Shown: positions 25,831 through 34,559, counted from the stretch's first letter. The stretch: 64,000 bases of DNA from Microbacterium sp. LWH7-1.2 (GCF_038397755.1 NZ_CP151637.1:1612001-1676000); one strand, 5' to 3'. The notes: generated from the letters alone by a model not told the origin. Made by a program: numbers and translations.

Positions 25831-25961
25831 CGGCGGGCTCTTGCAGACGACCTGAGACGTGCGCGTCACGCCCGGCCAGGAGGGGCGCCTCGTGATCGAG
25901 GCGCTCGAGAGTGGCGAACATCCGGCTCCGCTCGGTAGGTTGCTCCCGGCTGGTGCCCACC

Positions 25962-25982
25962 GGGTTCAGTAGGGTAGAACCC
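25962..25982. promoter_or_regulatory. aroA promoter with dyad GGGTTC-N9-GAACCC
   Basis: A perfect 6-bp inverted repeat brackets TAGGGT (25970-25975), a -10 box eight bases before the aroA ATG. A protein binding the dyad would cover the promoter. Confidence 0.5.
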
Positions 25983-25983
25983 G

Positions 25984-27357
25984 ATGACAGCCGACGCGTA
26001 TTCCCCGCCCTCCGCGCCGATCGGGCGCGGCCACTGGCCCGCGCCCGTCGCGGACGGCGCACTGCACGCAACGGTGACCGTCCCCGGCTCGAAATCGCTC
26101 ACGAATCGTGAGCTGATCCTCGCCGCCCTCGCCGACGGACCGAGCCGCCTGATCTCGCCGCTGCACTCCGACGACTCCGCACGCATGATCGATGCGCTGC
26201 GCTCGCTCGGCGTCGGCATCGAGCTCGTCGAGGGCACCGGGCTCTATGGCGACGACATCGAGGTGACGCCGGTGTGGCCGCTGCACGGCGACACCGTCGT
26301 GGACTGCGGGCAGGCGGGCACCGTCATGCGCTTCGTGGCCGGCCTCGGCGGCTTCGCCCGCGGCGACGTCACCCTCACGGCCCACGAGAGCGCGCTGCAC
26401 CGCCCGATGGGGGCGATGATCACGGCGCTGCGCGACGTCGGGGTCGACATCGACGACGGCGGCCACTGGGCCCTCCCCTTCATCATCCGCGGCCACGGTC
26501 ACGTGCGCGGCGGCGAGGTGACGATCGACGCCAGCGCGTCGAGCCAGTTCGTCTCGGGGCTCCTGCTCGCTGCGCCCCGCTTCGACGTCGGCCTGCAGCT
26601 GCGCCACTCCGGCGAGCGGCTGCCGAGCATCCCGCACATCGACATGACCGTCGAGGCCCTCGGGCATCGCGGCGTGCACGTCGAGCGAACCGGTGTCGGC
26701 GAGTGGATCGTGCCTGCCGGACCGATCCGCGGCAAGGACGTCGCGATCGAACCGGACCTGTCGAACGCGGCGCCCTTCCTCGCAGCCGCGATGGTCGCGG
26801 GCGGCTCCGTCTCGGTCACCGGCTGGCCCGCGCACTCCACCCAGCCCGGTGCGATGCTGACCGAGATCCTCTCCCTCATGGGCGCCCGCGCGGTGCGCCG
26901 CGGGGGCTCCCTGACCGTGACCGCGGGCCCCGCCATCCAGGGCGTCGACCTCGACCTGTCCGCCGCAGGCGAGCTGACCCCCACGATCTTCGCGCTCACG
27001 GCCTTCGCCGACTCCCCGTCCACCCTGCACGGCATCGGCCACATCCGCGGCCATGAGACCGACCGCATCGCGGCCCTCGTCGCGGAGCTGCGCAGCCTCG
27101 GCGGCGAGGCGGAGGAGCTGCCGGACGGCATCCGCATCGTGCCCCGCCCGCTCCACGGCGGGACATGGCACGCGTACCACGACCACCGCATGGCGACGAC
27201 AGGCGCCCTCATCGGCCTGGCCGTCCCCGGCGTCGAGGTCGACGACATCGGCACGACCGCCAAGACGATGCCCGAGTTCCCGCAGATCTGGCAGCGGATG
27301 CTCGACGGCGAGCAAGCCGACGGCGGGCTCTCCGAGGAGACGATGCGCGCCTCGTGA
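25984..27357 (+). CDS. aroA: 3-phosphoshikimate 1-carboxyvinyltransferase (EPSP synthase)
   Basis: A 457-residue shikimate-pathway enzyme joining phosphoenolpyruvate to shikimate 3-phosphate. [15 protein letters not shown] (from about residue 36) binds phosphate, [11 protein letters not shown] is the PEP-site loop, [15 protein letters not shown] and [10 protein letters not shown] are C-terminal signatures. The usual GNAGTAMRP loop reads GQAGTVMRF here, as in some actinobacterial enzymes; an effect on glyphosate sensitivity cannot be judged from this. aroA next to rsgA and near sigR is a conserved actinobacterial order. Confidence 0.93.
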   Translation: MTADAYSPPSAPIGRGHWPAPVADGALHATVTVPGSKSLTNRELILAALADGPSRLISPLHSDDSARMIDALRSLGVGIELVEGTGLYGDDIEVTPVWPLHGDTVVDCGQAGTVMRFVAGLGGFARGDVTLTAHESALHRPMGAMITALRDVGVDIDDGGHWALPFIIRGHGHVRGGEVTIDASASSQFVSGLLLAAPRFDVGLQLRHSGERLPSIPHIDMTVEALGHRGVHVERTGVGEWIVPAGPIRGKDVAIEPDLSNAAPFLAAAMVAGGSVSVTGWPAHSTQPGAMLTEILSLMGARAVRRGGSLTVTAGPAIQGVDLDLSAAGELTPTIFALTAFADSPSTLHGIGHIRGHETDRIAALVAELRSLGGEAEELPDGIRIVPRPLHGGTWHAYHDHRMATTGALIGLAVPGVEVDDIGTTAKTMPEFPQIWQRMLDGEQADGGLSEETMRAS

Positions 27358-27440
27358 GACGGCGCGTGCAGGGGTTCGCGGAGCGACCGGGATGAGCAGC
27401 GTGAACCGACCGTGGATGACCAGATGAGCGGGGCGACACC

Positions 27441-28520
27441 GTGAGCTGGCTCGACGAATTCGAGGACGACGACGAACCGGAGTTCGACGAGGCGGACGTC
27501 CGGGTACGGCCGAACCCGAAGGCGAACCGTCCTCGCACCAAGCGCCGTCCGGCGCACAGCGACGCCGAGATCGCGCGCGTGCTCGGCGTCGACCGCGGTC
27601 GCTACACCGTGCTGGTGGACGAAGACCTCCCGACCGAGCGCACCGTGCTCGCCGCCCGCGCGCGCGAACTGCGCAAGACGCCGATCGTCACGGGCGACCG
27701 TGCCCGCGTCGTCGGCGACGCGTCAGGGGACGAGGGCACTCTCGCACGCATCGTCGGCATCGAGGACCGCACCTCGCTCCTGCGGCGCAGCGCCGACGAC
27801 ACCGACCAGGTCGAGCGCGTCATCGTCGCCAACGCGGACCAGATGCTCGTGGTCGTCGCGGCCGCCGACCCGGAGCCGCGCCCGAGGCTCGTCGACCGCT
27901 ACCTCGTCGCAGCGCTGGATGCCGGCATCCGCCCTCTCCTCGTCGTGACGAAGACCGACCTGGCGGACCCCGCAGAGTTCCTCGCGCACTTCGACGGCCT
28001 CGACCTCGAGGTGTTCACCAGCGGGCGCGAGGAGATGCCGCTCGAGCGGATCGGCGCGGCGCTCGTCGGTCACTCGACGGTGTTCGTCGGGCATTCGGGC
28101 GTCGGCAAGTCGACGCTCGTCAACGCCCTCGTGCCCGATGCCAAGCGCGCGACCGGCCACGTCAACGTGGTGACCGGACGCGGGCGGCACACCTCGAGCT
28201 CGACCGTGTCGCTGCGGTACCGCGGAGAGGCGCTCGACGGCCATGTGCGGGGCAACGGCTGGGTCATCGACACCCCCGGCGTGCGTTCGTTCGGCCTCGG
28301 CCACGTGGACCCCGCGAACATCCTCCGCGCCTTCACCGATCTCGACGAGATCGCCCAGGAGTGCCCGCGCGGCTGCACGCACCTGCCCGATGCTCCGGAC
28401 TGCGCGATCGTCGAGGCCGTCGAGGAGGGCCGGCTCGGCCCGGGCGGCGCGGCCCGCCTCGACTCGCTGCAGCGCCTGCTCGAGACCTTCGCGAAGAAGG
28501 CCCAGGACCCTGCCACCTAG
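27441..28520 (+). CDS. rsgA: Ribosome small-subunit-dependent GTPase A
   Basis: A 359-residue circularly permuted GTPase that helps mature and check the 30S subunit. An OB-fold comes first (about 60-130), then G4 TKTD, G1 GHSGVGKST (about 217-225), G2/G3 with DTPG, and the zinc knuckle CPRGCTHLPDAPDC. The N-terminus is unusually acidic (DEFEDDDEPEFDEADV). The start is GTG, 83 bases after aroA; the short gap holds no gene. Confidence 0.92.
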   Translation: MSWLDEFEDDDEPEFDEADVRVRPNPKANRPRTKRRPAHSDAEIARVLGVDRGRYTVLVDEDLPTERTVLAARARELRKTPIVTGDRARVVGDASGDEGTLARIVGIEDRTSLLRRSADDTDQVERVIVANADQMLVVVAAADPEPRPRLVDRYLVAALDAGIRPLLVVTKTDLADPAEFLAHFDGLDLEVFTSGREEMPLERIGAALVGHSTVFVGHSGVGKSTLVNALVPDAKRATGHVNVVTGRGRHTSSSTVSLRYRGEALDGHVRGNGWVIDTPGVRSFGLGHVDPANILRAFTDLDEIAQECPRGCTHLPDAPDCAIVEAVEEGRLGPGGAARLDSLQRLLETFAKKAQDPAT

Positions 28521-28523
28521 AGT
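28518..28523 (+). promoter_or_regulatory. -10 box of leaderless bcp, overlapping the rsgA stop
   Basis: TAGAGT begins at the TAG stop of rsgA and ends six bases before the GTG of bcp. bcp can thus be transcribed apart from rsgA. Confidence 0.6.
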
Positions 28524-28529
28524 GGAACG

Positions 28530-29000
28530 GTGACCACGACGCGCCTCGAACCCGGTTCCCTCGCTCCCGCCTTCACGCTCCCGGACCAGGACGAGCAGGC
28601 CGTGACGCTCAAGGATCTGCGGGGCGGACGTGTGATCCTGTTCTTCTATCCCGCGGCGATGACTCCAGGGTGCACCAAGGAGGCATGCGACTTCCGAGAC
28701 AGCCTCGCCCCGCTCCAGGCGGCGGGGTACACGGTGCTCGGCATCTCCCCCGACGAGCCCGAGAAGCTCCGGCGGTTCCGGGAGCGCGACGGGCTCACCT
28801 ACGACCTGCTGAGCGACCCCGACCACAAGGTGCTCGAGAAATACGCCGCGTGGGGCGAGAAGGTGAACTACGGCAAGACGTTCATGGGCGTCATCCGCTC
28901 GACGTTCGTCATCGACGAGAAGGGCCGCATCACGCACGCGCTGTACAACGTGCGCGCGACCGGCCACGTCGCCCGCGTGCGGACGCTCCTGGGGCTCTGA
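28530..29000 (+). CDS. bcp: Thioredoxin-dependent thiol peroxidase (peroxiredoxin Q/Bcp)
   Basis: A 156-residue peroxiredoxin reducing hydrogen and organic peroxides with thioredoxin electrons. PAAMTPGCTKEACDFRD has the peroxidatic Cys48 and the resolving Cys53 five residues later, the atypical 2-Cys pattern of PrxQ. Length is normal for the family. Start GTG, leaderless by spacing. It fits with the nearby sigR-rsrA thiol-stress genes, though no SigR site was found. Confidence 0.92.
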   Translation: MTTTRLEPGSLAPAFTLPDQDEQAVTLKDLRGGRVILFFYPAAMTPGCTKEACDFRDSLAPLQAAGYTVLGISPDEPEKLRRFRERDGLTYDLLSDPDHKVLEKYAAWGEKVNYGKTFMGVIRSTFVIDEKGRITHALYNVRATGHVARVRTLLGL

Positions 29001-29015
29001 GACGCTCCTGGGCCG

Positions 29016-29438
29016 CTACGCCCCCGGGGCCTGCCCGCCGGCTTCTTCGTCGCGCTGGCGGCGCGCGGCGCGTCCGGCGTCGCGCACGGCGATCACGAGC
29101 AGCACCAGCACCACCAGGGCGGGGACGGCGAGCGCGAGCCCGAGCGCCGCGTCGGCGAAGGCGCCGGTGGCGGCGCCGAAGGCGACGGCGAGGATCAGCA
29201 GCTGCGTGACGATGCCGCCCGAGCGACCCCACGACTGGTCGCGCCAGATCGCGAACGCGAACGCGATGACCGCGGCGGCGCCGACGAGCGTGAGCACCGC
29301 CAGCGCGATCGCACTCTCGATCGAGCCGGTGTCCCCCGAGGCGATCGCGACGATCTCGCGGACCGTGAGCGCGGCGAGCCCGAGTCCTTCGAGTCCCACC
29401 AGCACCGCGGCGATTCTTCCGGACATGTTTGTCCGCAT
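29016..29438 (-). CDS. Small four-helix membrane protein of unknown function
   Basis: A 140-residue hydrophobic protein with about four membrane helices (for example IAAVLVGLEGLGLAALTV, IALAVLTLVGAAAVIAFAFAIW, ALGLALAVPALVVLVLLVIAV) and a charged Arg/Glu tail. I recognise no domain. The frame opens at 29504, but the ATG at 29438 with AAGGAG ten bases upstream is preferred; an ATG at 29426 is also possible. It converges on bcp with 15 bases between. Confidence 0.6.
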   Translation of the reverse strand: MRTNMSGRIAAVLVGLEGLGLAALTVREIVAIASGDTGSIESAIALAVLTLVGAAAVIAFAFAIWRDQSWGRSGGIVTQLLILAVAFGAATGAFADAALGLALAVPALVVLVLLVIAVRDAGRAARRQRDEEAGGQAPGA

Positions 29439-29584
29439 TCTCCGTCGACTCCTTCTTCCACCGACAGCGGTTTGTGCGATCCCTCCATAGCCCCCGGGGA
29501 ACACTCAGCAAGTCCTCCACGAACCCGCCGATGAACCCTTGATTCAGGTAAACCGCTATGGGACGATTGGTGAAGCCGTGTGCT

Positions 29585-29600
29585 CCCACAGCGACGTGGG
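29585..29600. promoter_or_regulatory. Dyad upstream of whiB1
   Basis: CCCAC, six bases, GTGGG, 86 bases before whiB1. It lies in the 247-bp gap diverging from the small membrane protein. It may be a binding site or a leader hairpin; no promoter hexamers could be fixed with confidence. Confidence 0.3.
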
Positions 29601-29685
29601 GCGAGATCTTCTCGCACATCCCACAGGGTACCGGACCCGAACCGGGCCCCTATTCCCCCACCCCTCTGTCACAAGGAGCACCCCC

Positions 29686-29934
29686 ATGGACTGGCGCGAC
29701 AAGGCCGCCTGCCTGACCGTCGACCCCGAACTGTTCTTCCCCGTGGGGAACACCGGACCCGCCGTCGATCAGATCGAGAAGGCCAAGTCGGTGTGCGCAC
29801 GCTGCACCGTCACCGAGATCTGCCTGCAGTACGCCCTCGAGACCGGACAGGACTCGGGCGTGTGGGGCGGTCTCTCCGAGGACGAGCGCCGCGCCCTCAA
29901 GCGCCGCGCCGCCCGCGCGCGCCGCGCCTCCTGA
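29686..29934 (+). CDS. whiB1: WhiB-family iron-sulfur transcription factor, WhiB1-like
   Basis: An 82-residue Wbl protein. Cys9, Cys37, Cys40 and Cys46 should bind a [4Fe-4S] cluster that senses nitric oxide or redox state; GVWGG (58-62) and the basic tail ALKRRAARARRAS follow. The sequence and position next to pdtaS match M. tuberculosis WhiB1, which binds the primary sigma factor. AAGGAG lies about nine bases before the ATG. Confidence 0.92.
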   Translation: MDWRDKAACLTVDPELFFPVGNTGPAVDQIEKAKSVCARCTVTEICLQYALETGQDSGVWGGLSEDERRALKRRAARARRAS

Positions 29935-29960
29935 CACCCGGCGCCCACAGCGCTTCGATC

Positions 29961-29991
29961 GAGCGGATGCCGCGACCAGCGGCATCCGCTC
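29961..29991. terminator. Bidirectional terminator hairpin
   Basis: Perfect 13-bp arms GAGCGGATGCCGC and complement around GACCA, between convergent whiB1 and pdtaS. GGATGC/GCATCC class. Confidence 0.75.
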
Positions 29992-29998
29992 ATCGCTG

Positions 29999-31483
29999 TC
30001 AGCTCTTCGCGCGCTCGATGTAGCGCAGCGGAATGTCGATCGTGACCTCCGTGCCGCTGCCCATGATGGTGTGCCAGTCGATCGTGCCGCCGAGCTCGCC
30101 CTGGATGAGGGTGCGCACGATCTGCGTGCCGAGGCCGCGGCCGACCTGACCTTCCGGCAGGCCGGACCCGGTGTCGCGCACGCGCACCTCGAGGCGGTCG
30201 TCACTGCGCTCGGCGATGATCTCGACGTCACCCTCCTGCCCCGCGAGCCCGTGCTCGACGGCGTTCGTGACGAGCTCGGTGAGCGCGAGGGCGAGGGGCG
30301 TGGCGTACTCGCTCGGCAGTGTGCCGAAGCGGCCCGTGGAGTGGGTCTTCGCGCGTGTGTTGGGCGCAGCGGCGACCTCGGCGACCAGCTTGAGCACGCG
30401 CGCGAACACCTCGTCGAAGTCGACGTTCTGCGCGAGGCCCTCTGAGAGCGTGTCATGCACGACGGCGATGGCCGACACGCGCCGCATCGCCTGGGTGAGG
30501 GCGTCGCGTGCCTCCTCGGTGTGCGAGCGGCGGGCCTGGATCCGCAGGAGCGAAGCGACGGTCTGCAGGTTGTTCTTGACGCGGTGGTGGATCTCGCGGA
30601 TCGTCGCGTCCTTGGTGATGAGCTCCTGCTCCTGGTGACGGATCTCGGTCACGTCGCGGCACAGCACGATCGCGCCGATGCGCGTGCCGTGATCGCGCAG
30701 CGGGATGGTGCGCAGCGAGACCGTCACGCCGCGGGCCTCGAGGTCCGCGCGCCATGGCGCGCGGCCGGTGACGACGACCGGCAGCGACTCGTCGAACTGG
30801 CGCTTCGTCGGGAGGATGCCCGTCACGACCTCCACCAGCGACTCGCCCTCGAGCTCGTCGTCGAAGCCGAGCCGGTTGAAGGCCGACAGCGCGTTGGGGC
30901 TCGCGAACGTCGTGATGCCGTCGACGTCGAGACGGACCAGGCCGTCCGACGCGCGCGGTGCCCCGCGGCGCGGCGAGGTCGGCGCCGTCAGGTCGGGGAA
31001 GTCGCCCGACGCGATCATGCCGAACAGGTCGTCGGCGCAGTCGTTGAACGTGATCTGCTGCCGCGACGGGGTGCGCGCCTCGCCGAGGTTGGTATGGCGC
31101 GTGATCACACCGATCACCGTCGCCTCTTTTCCGCTCTTGCGCGCCACCGGGACAGCGCGCACACGCGTGGGCGTCTCTTCGAACCAGTCCGGCGAGGCCG
31201 AGTCGACGATGCGGCCGGTCTGGAACGCCTCGCGCACCTGCGTGCGCCACTGCGGCCGTACGCGGTCGCCGACGATGTCGCGGTAGAAGAGGGTGGCCGC
31301 GCCGCCCGGGCGCGTGTGCGCCACCGCGACGAACAAGTCATCCGATGTCGGCACCCACAGCACGATGTCGGCGAAAGCCAGATCGGCGAGGAGCTGGCCG
31401 TCCCCCGCGAGACGGTGCAGCCACTCCACGTCCTCTTCACTGGAGCGGCCCTGGGCGTAGACGAGATCGCTGAGGGTCGACAC
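29999..31483 (-). CDS. pdtaS: Sensor histidine kinase PdtaS
   Basis: A 494-residue soluble kinase: an N-terminal GAF-like domain (about 1-165), a PAS domain (about 180-290), and a HisKA_2 region with phosphoacceptor His in REIHHRVKNNLQTVASLLRIQ, then an HATPase domain (ELVTNAVEHG, DTGSGLP, GRGLGTQIV). No membrane segment. In mycobacteria PdtaS phosphorylates PdtaR, an RNA-binding antiterminator; pdtaR is not in this window. Start GTG with TAGGCT six bases upstream. It faces whiB1 as in M. tuberculosis. Confidence 0.9.
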   Translation of the reverse strand: MSTLSDLVYAQGRSSEEDVEWLHRLAGDGQLLADLAFADIVLWVPTSDDLFVAVAHTRPGGAATLFYRDIVGDRVRPQWRTQVREAFQTGRIVDSASPDWFEETPTRVRAVPVARKSGKEATVIGVITRHTNLGEARTPSRQQITFNDCADDLFGMIASGDFPDLTAPTSPRRGAPRASDGLVRLDVDGITTFASPNALSAFNRLGFDDELEGESLVEVVTGILPTKRQFDESLPVVVTGRAPWRADLEARGVTVSLRTIPLRDHGTRIGAIVLCRDVTEIRHQEQELITKDATIREIHHRVKNNLQTVASLLRIQARRSHTEEARDALTQAMRRVSAIAVVHDTLSEGLAQNVDFDEVFARVLKLVAEVAAAPNTRAKTHSTGRFGTLPSEYATPLALALTELVTNAVEHGLAGQEGDVEIIAERSDDRLEVRVRDTGSGLPEGQVGRGLGTQIVRTLIQGELGGTIDWHTIMGSGTEVTIDIPLRYIERAKS

Positions 31484-31489
31484 GGACCT

Positions 31490-31495
31490 AGCCTA
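31490..31495 (-). promoter_or_regulatory. -10 box of leaderless pdtaS
   Basis: TAGGCT on the minus strand, six bases before GTG 31483. Confidence 0.6.
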
Positions 31496-31506
31496 GAGCG
31501 CCAGGC

Positions 31507-32820
31507 TCACACCACCCGCTCGCCGACACGTGCCACGTCGTCGGCGCCGGCGCGTGCGGCTCGTGCGGGGTCGGTACGGTGAACGCCGCGGCGCCGCGAC
31601 TTGCCGGCACGCTGCGGTTCCGGGGCGGGCACGATCGCCTCGCCCACGAAGCGCCGCAGCGCGAGCGTGAACGGCGATCGCGGTGCAACGCCGGCGATGG
31701 GCTGCGACGCGAGGATCGCGGCATCCGCGGATCTCGGGTCCTGCGGGAGGAACCACACGTCCTCGATGCCGCCGAAGCGGTCCAGCGTGCGGCGCACCTG
31801 CCCGCGGGCGCCGATGCCGAGCGTTCCCGGGCGGAGCCGGTTGGCGACGACCGCCACCGGGGTCGCGCCGATCGTGGCGCGCAGGTCCGCGTGTCCGCGG
31901 AGGAACCGTGCGACGCCGACGGGGTCGGCCGCGACCACTGCCACCACGAGGTCGGCGGCGCGCAAAGCGGCGAGCGTCGCGGCATTGCGGCGCGGGCCGT
32001 CGAGGTCGCTCATGATCTCTTCGTCGCGCTCGAGCGACGAAGCGACGTCGACCACCGTGTACTCGGCCCATTCGCGGCAGGCGGCGAGGGCGGCGGCCAC
32101 GCGCCGGTCGCTCAGCTCCGGCCAGCGGGAGGGCCGGTTGATGCCCGTGAGCACGTCCACGCCGGTGCGCCCGAGCGGCACGGCGATGCGGGTGAGTTCG
32201 CGCGCGTCCAGGCCGCCGAGTTCGGCCTGCCGGCACGCGGCGGCGAATCCCGGGCCCTCGTCGGCGAGGCCGAGCGTCAGCGCGAGCGACGGGGCGAGCG
32301 TGTCGGCGTCGACGAGCGCGACGTGGCGTCCGCCGCGGGCGAGCTCGACGGCGAGCTCCGCCGCGACGGTGGAGCGCCCCGGCGCTCCGGCGGGGCCCCA
32401 CACGGCGATCACCCGCGGCTGAGGGCGCATGGACGCTGAGGCGGCCGTCGCCCGGGGTGCGGCCGAGAGCGCCTCTGCGACGCGCCACGGCTCGGCGTGC
32501 ATGCTCAGCGGGACCTCGAGTCCGCACGACGCGGCGATCCGCTCCCCTGCGGCGTCTTCGACGAGGGGAACGACGCGCGTCCCCGCGCGGTCGCAGAGGG
32601 CGACGACGGTGGGCGACATCGTGGCGCGCGACACCGCGACCACCAGCGCGTCGGCGTCGGCGAGGGCCCGGAGCATCGACTCGGCGTCGGCGCCCAGCAT
32701 CGCATCCGCCGCGGCGAGGGCGGGAGCGGATGCCGGGACCTCCGCGATCACGTCGATCCCCTCTCGCCGCAGCCCGTCGGCGAGGAGCCCCGCATCGTCG
32801 ACGGCGACGACGACCCTCAC
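31507..32820 (-). CDS. CpaE/TadZ-like P-loop ATPase
   Basis: A 437-residue protein. The first 130 residues resemble a receiver-like or NAD-type fold (RVVVAVDDAGLLADGL). A ParA/MinD-like ATPase follows: the deviant Walker A is WGPAGAPGRSTVAAELA (about 145-161), and ALVDADTLAPSLALTLGL is next. Such proteins position Tad pili or other polar machinery, but no other tad/flp gene is seen except the SAF protein. The GTG start at 32820 overlaps the stop of the SAF gene (GTGA). The C-terminus is Arg rich. Confidence 0.78.
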   Translation of the reverse strand: MRVVVAVDDAGLLADGLRREGIDVIAEVPASAPALAAADAMLGADAESMLRALADADALVVAVSRATMSPTVVALCDRAGTRVVPLVEDAAGERIAASCGLEVPLSMHAEPWRVAEALSAAPRATAASASMRPQPRVIAVWGPAGAPGRSTVAAELAVELARGGRHVALVDADTLAPSLALTLGLADEGPGFAAACRQAELGGLDARELTRIAVPLGRTGVDVLTGINRPSRWPELSDRRVAAALAACREWAEYTVVDVASSLERDEEIMSDLDGPRRNAATLAALRAADLVVAVVAADPVGVARFLRGHADLRATIGATPVAVVANRLRPGTLGIGARGQVRRTLDRFGGIEDVWFLPQDPRSADAAILASQPIAGVAPRSPFTLALRRFVGEAIVPAPEPQRAGKSRRRGVHRTDPARAARAGADDVARVGERVV

Positions 32821-33449
32821 GAGCCGGATCCCGTCGCGGGGACGATGGACAGCGCGGACTCCTCGGCCATCGCTGCGAGCGTGGCTGGAACGTCGGAGCG
32901 CGGGATGACGAGCTCGAGGGCGGCCGCGCCGCCGCCGATCATGGAGTCGTCCCGCGTCACCGACACGACGGTGGCGTCGGCGACGAGGATGCGCGGCTCG
33001 TCGTACGCACCCTGTTCCCCGAGCGGTGCCGACCATACTTCGACGACGCTGCCCGCTTCGACCGACGCCGGGACGTCGACGGCGCTGCGTACGACGACGC
33101 TCGTGGTACGGGCCGAGGCGGGATCGCCGACGGATGCCGCGGGCACGAGTTCGCCCGCCTCGATCGTACGGGTCGCGACCACGGGGTCATCGAGGTCGTC
33201 GGCCGTGAGGTACGTGCCGGCGAGGGTGCCGAGCGCGACGTCGACGACCTTCAGGTCGCCGGTGCCGATCGCCTCGCCCGGGACGATCGTATGCGCGGCC
33301 GCGTACACCTCGACGGTCTGCCGCGCGGCCGACACGACGAGCCACACGCCGACGACGGATGCCGCCACGAGGAGCACGCCGAGGAAGAACCGCGCGTCGC
33401 CCCAGAAGGCGCGGCGCGGGGTGCGGACGGGGTCGTGGGCGGCGGTCAT
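32817..33449 (-). CDS. SAF domain protein, CpaB/RcpC-like
   Basis: A 210-residue protein with one N-terminal membrane helix (FFLGVLLVAASVVGVWLVVSA, described in part) and an external SAF domain (ATRTIEAGELVPAASVGDPA) like the periplasmic part of Tad-pilus CpaB/RcpC. It is first in a two-gene operon with the CpaE-like ATPase. No secretin, prepilin or CpaF ATPase is present, so the pair looks orphaned or acts with genes elsewhere. Confidence 0.75.
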   Translation of the reverse strand: MTAAHDPVRTPRRAFWGDARFFLGVLLVAASVVGVWLVVSAARQTVEVYAAAHTIVPGEAIGTGDLKVVDVALGTLAGTYLTADDLDDPVVATRTIEAGELVPAASVGDPASARTTSVVVRSAVDVPASVEAGSVVEVWSAPLGEQGAYDEPRILVADATVVSVTRDDSMIGGGAAALELVIPRSDVPATLAAMAEESALSIVPATGSGS

Positions 33450-33488
33450 GCGTCCATCGTCGCCGACTCGGGACGAGGGCGTCGGGCG

Positions 33489-33497
33489 TTATCCACA
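33489..33497 (+). promoter_or_regulatory. Perfect DnaA box
   Basis: TTATCCACA, an exact consensus DnaA box, in the 98-bp divergent region between the SAF gene and the HTH gene. Confidence 0.6.
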
Positions 33498-33535
33498 GGG
33501 GTGGGAGCGCCCGGCCCGCTCTGGGGAGGCAGGTC

Positions 33536-33541
33536 CATAAT
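33536..33541 (+). promoter_or_regulatory. -10 box of leaderless HTH gene
   Basis: CATAAT, six bases before the ATG at 33548. Confidence 0.6.
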
Positions 33542-33547
33542 GGGGGC

Positions 33548-33829
33548 ATGTCAGATGACCCGACGTCCGACGCGCGTCTCTACGCACCTGCCCAGGTGGG
33601 CGAGGTGCTCGGCGTATCTGTCGACGAGGTCATGGCTCTTGTCCACGAAGGGCGTCTGCGGGGTCTGCGCGTCGGTTCCCCCGCGCGCTGGCGGATCGAT
33701 GCGGCGAGCGTCGGAGAATACCTCGACGATCAGGCCGAGGAGGCACGGCGCATGGCGCTCTGGCGTCAGTCTCAGAACGCCAGCTTCCCCGAGCTGTGGG
33801 GCGGGAGCATCATCCGCCACCCGGACTGA
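33548..33829 (+). CDS. Small helix-turn-helix protein, excisionase/BldC-like
   Basis: A 93-residue protein. Residues 10-60 form an excisionase/MerR-type winged HTH: YAPAQVGEVLGVSVDEVMALV, then the wing with RVGSPARWRI. A 30-residue tail follows. No integrase is nearby, so it is more likely a chromosomal DNA-binding protein such as the BldC group than a phage excisionase. It diverges from the SAF/CpaE-like pair. Confidence 0.75.
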   Translation: MSDDPTSDARLYAPAQVGEVLGVSVDEVMALVHEGRLRGLRVGSPARWRIDAASVGEYLDDQAEEARRMALWRQSQNASFPELWGGSIIRHPD

Positions 33830-33864
33830 GCCGGCACCTCCGCGGATGCGCAGCCGATCGCTGA

Positions 33865-34473
33865 TCAGGGGATCGGGGGCGCCGCGTCGGCCCGGATCCA
33901 CCCGATCGCCGTGAAGGGCACCAGCCGATAGCCCGAGACGGCGTCGGCGCGCCGCGGCGCGCCCGGGTCGTGCACCGCGAGGTCGAGGTGGTCCGCGCCG
34001 GCGCGATCGATCGTGCCGGTGAGGACCCGCCCCGAGACGAGGTGCACCGCGACACCGACCCGTCGCCGCACGAGGTCGCGCAGGACGAAGCCGAAGGTGA
34101 GCCGATCGGCGAGGGGCGAGCGCGGCGGCGCAGGACGCGCCGTGCGCAGCAGGTCGGCATGCGGCATGCCCACCGCGCCGATCGTGGCGACCGGCACGAT
34201 CACCGCGCCGCCCGGACCATCGGCCGGCGCCAGAGCGACCCAGTCGGCGCCCACGCCCGTCACCGACGCGCGCAGCGTCGCGCCGTCGGTGAGGTCGAAC
34301 GACGCGACCGTCGGCGCGACACCGTCTCGGGCCGCAAGCAGCGTCAGCCGCTCCGAGAGCTGCACCCGCGAGAGCCGCAGGCGCTCGGCTTCGGTGTCGA
34401 GCGCGGCGCGCTCAGCCTCCCATTCGGAGGCGAGCTGATCCTCGAGGTCGTCGAAGAAGCGGTCCCAGCGCAC
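33865..34473 (-). CDS. Conserved actinobacterial protein of unknown function
   Basis: A 202-residue soluble protein. It opens with MRWDRFFDDLEDQL and a charged helix (about 1-45, likely coiled coil), then beta-rich stretches with two repeats of similar sense (LTDGATLRASVTGVGADWVAL and LVSGRVLTGTIDRAGADHLDL, about 110 residues apart), which look like two related small barrel folds. No known domain was recognised. Start GTG with TACTCT six bases upstream. It converges on the HTH gene. Confidence 0.65.
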   Translation of the reverse strand: MRWDRFFDDLEDQLASEWEAERAALDTEAERLRLSRVQLSERLTLLAARDGVAPTVASFDLTDGATLRASVTGVGADWVALAPADGPGGAVIVPVATIGAVGMPHADLLRTARPAPPRSPLADRLTFGFVLRDLVRRRVGVAVHLVSGRVLTGTIDRAGADHLDLAVHDPGAPRRADAVSGYRLVPFTAIGWIRADAAPPIP

Positions 34474-34479
34474 TCAGCG

Positions 34480-34485
34480 AGAGTA
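34480..34485 (-). promoter_or_regulatory. -10 box of leaderless unknown gene
   Basis: TACTCT on the minus strand, six bases before GTG 34473. Confidence 0.55.
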
Positions 34486-34512
34486 GGGCACCACGGCCGA
34501 TCGGTCCGCGAG

Positions 34513-34521
34513 TTATCCACA
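34513..34521 (+). promoter_or_regulatory. Perfect DnaA box
   Basis: TTATCCACA, the second exact DnaA box, 1.02 kb from the first and again in a divergent promoter region (34474-34602). Confidence 0.6.
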
Positions 34522-34559
34522 GCCGACCAGGCCCGATTTTCCTGAGAGTTCGCTGTGTG

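Noticed and set aside
33548..33829. Phage or integrative-element excisionase
   Set aside because: No integrase, attachment repeats or other phage genes nearby; a BldC-like chromosomal regulator fits better.
33489..34521. A replication origin from the two DnaA boxes
   Set aside because: Boxes are 1 kb apart and single, with no dnaA, dnaN, AT-rich unwinding region or box cluster nearby.
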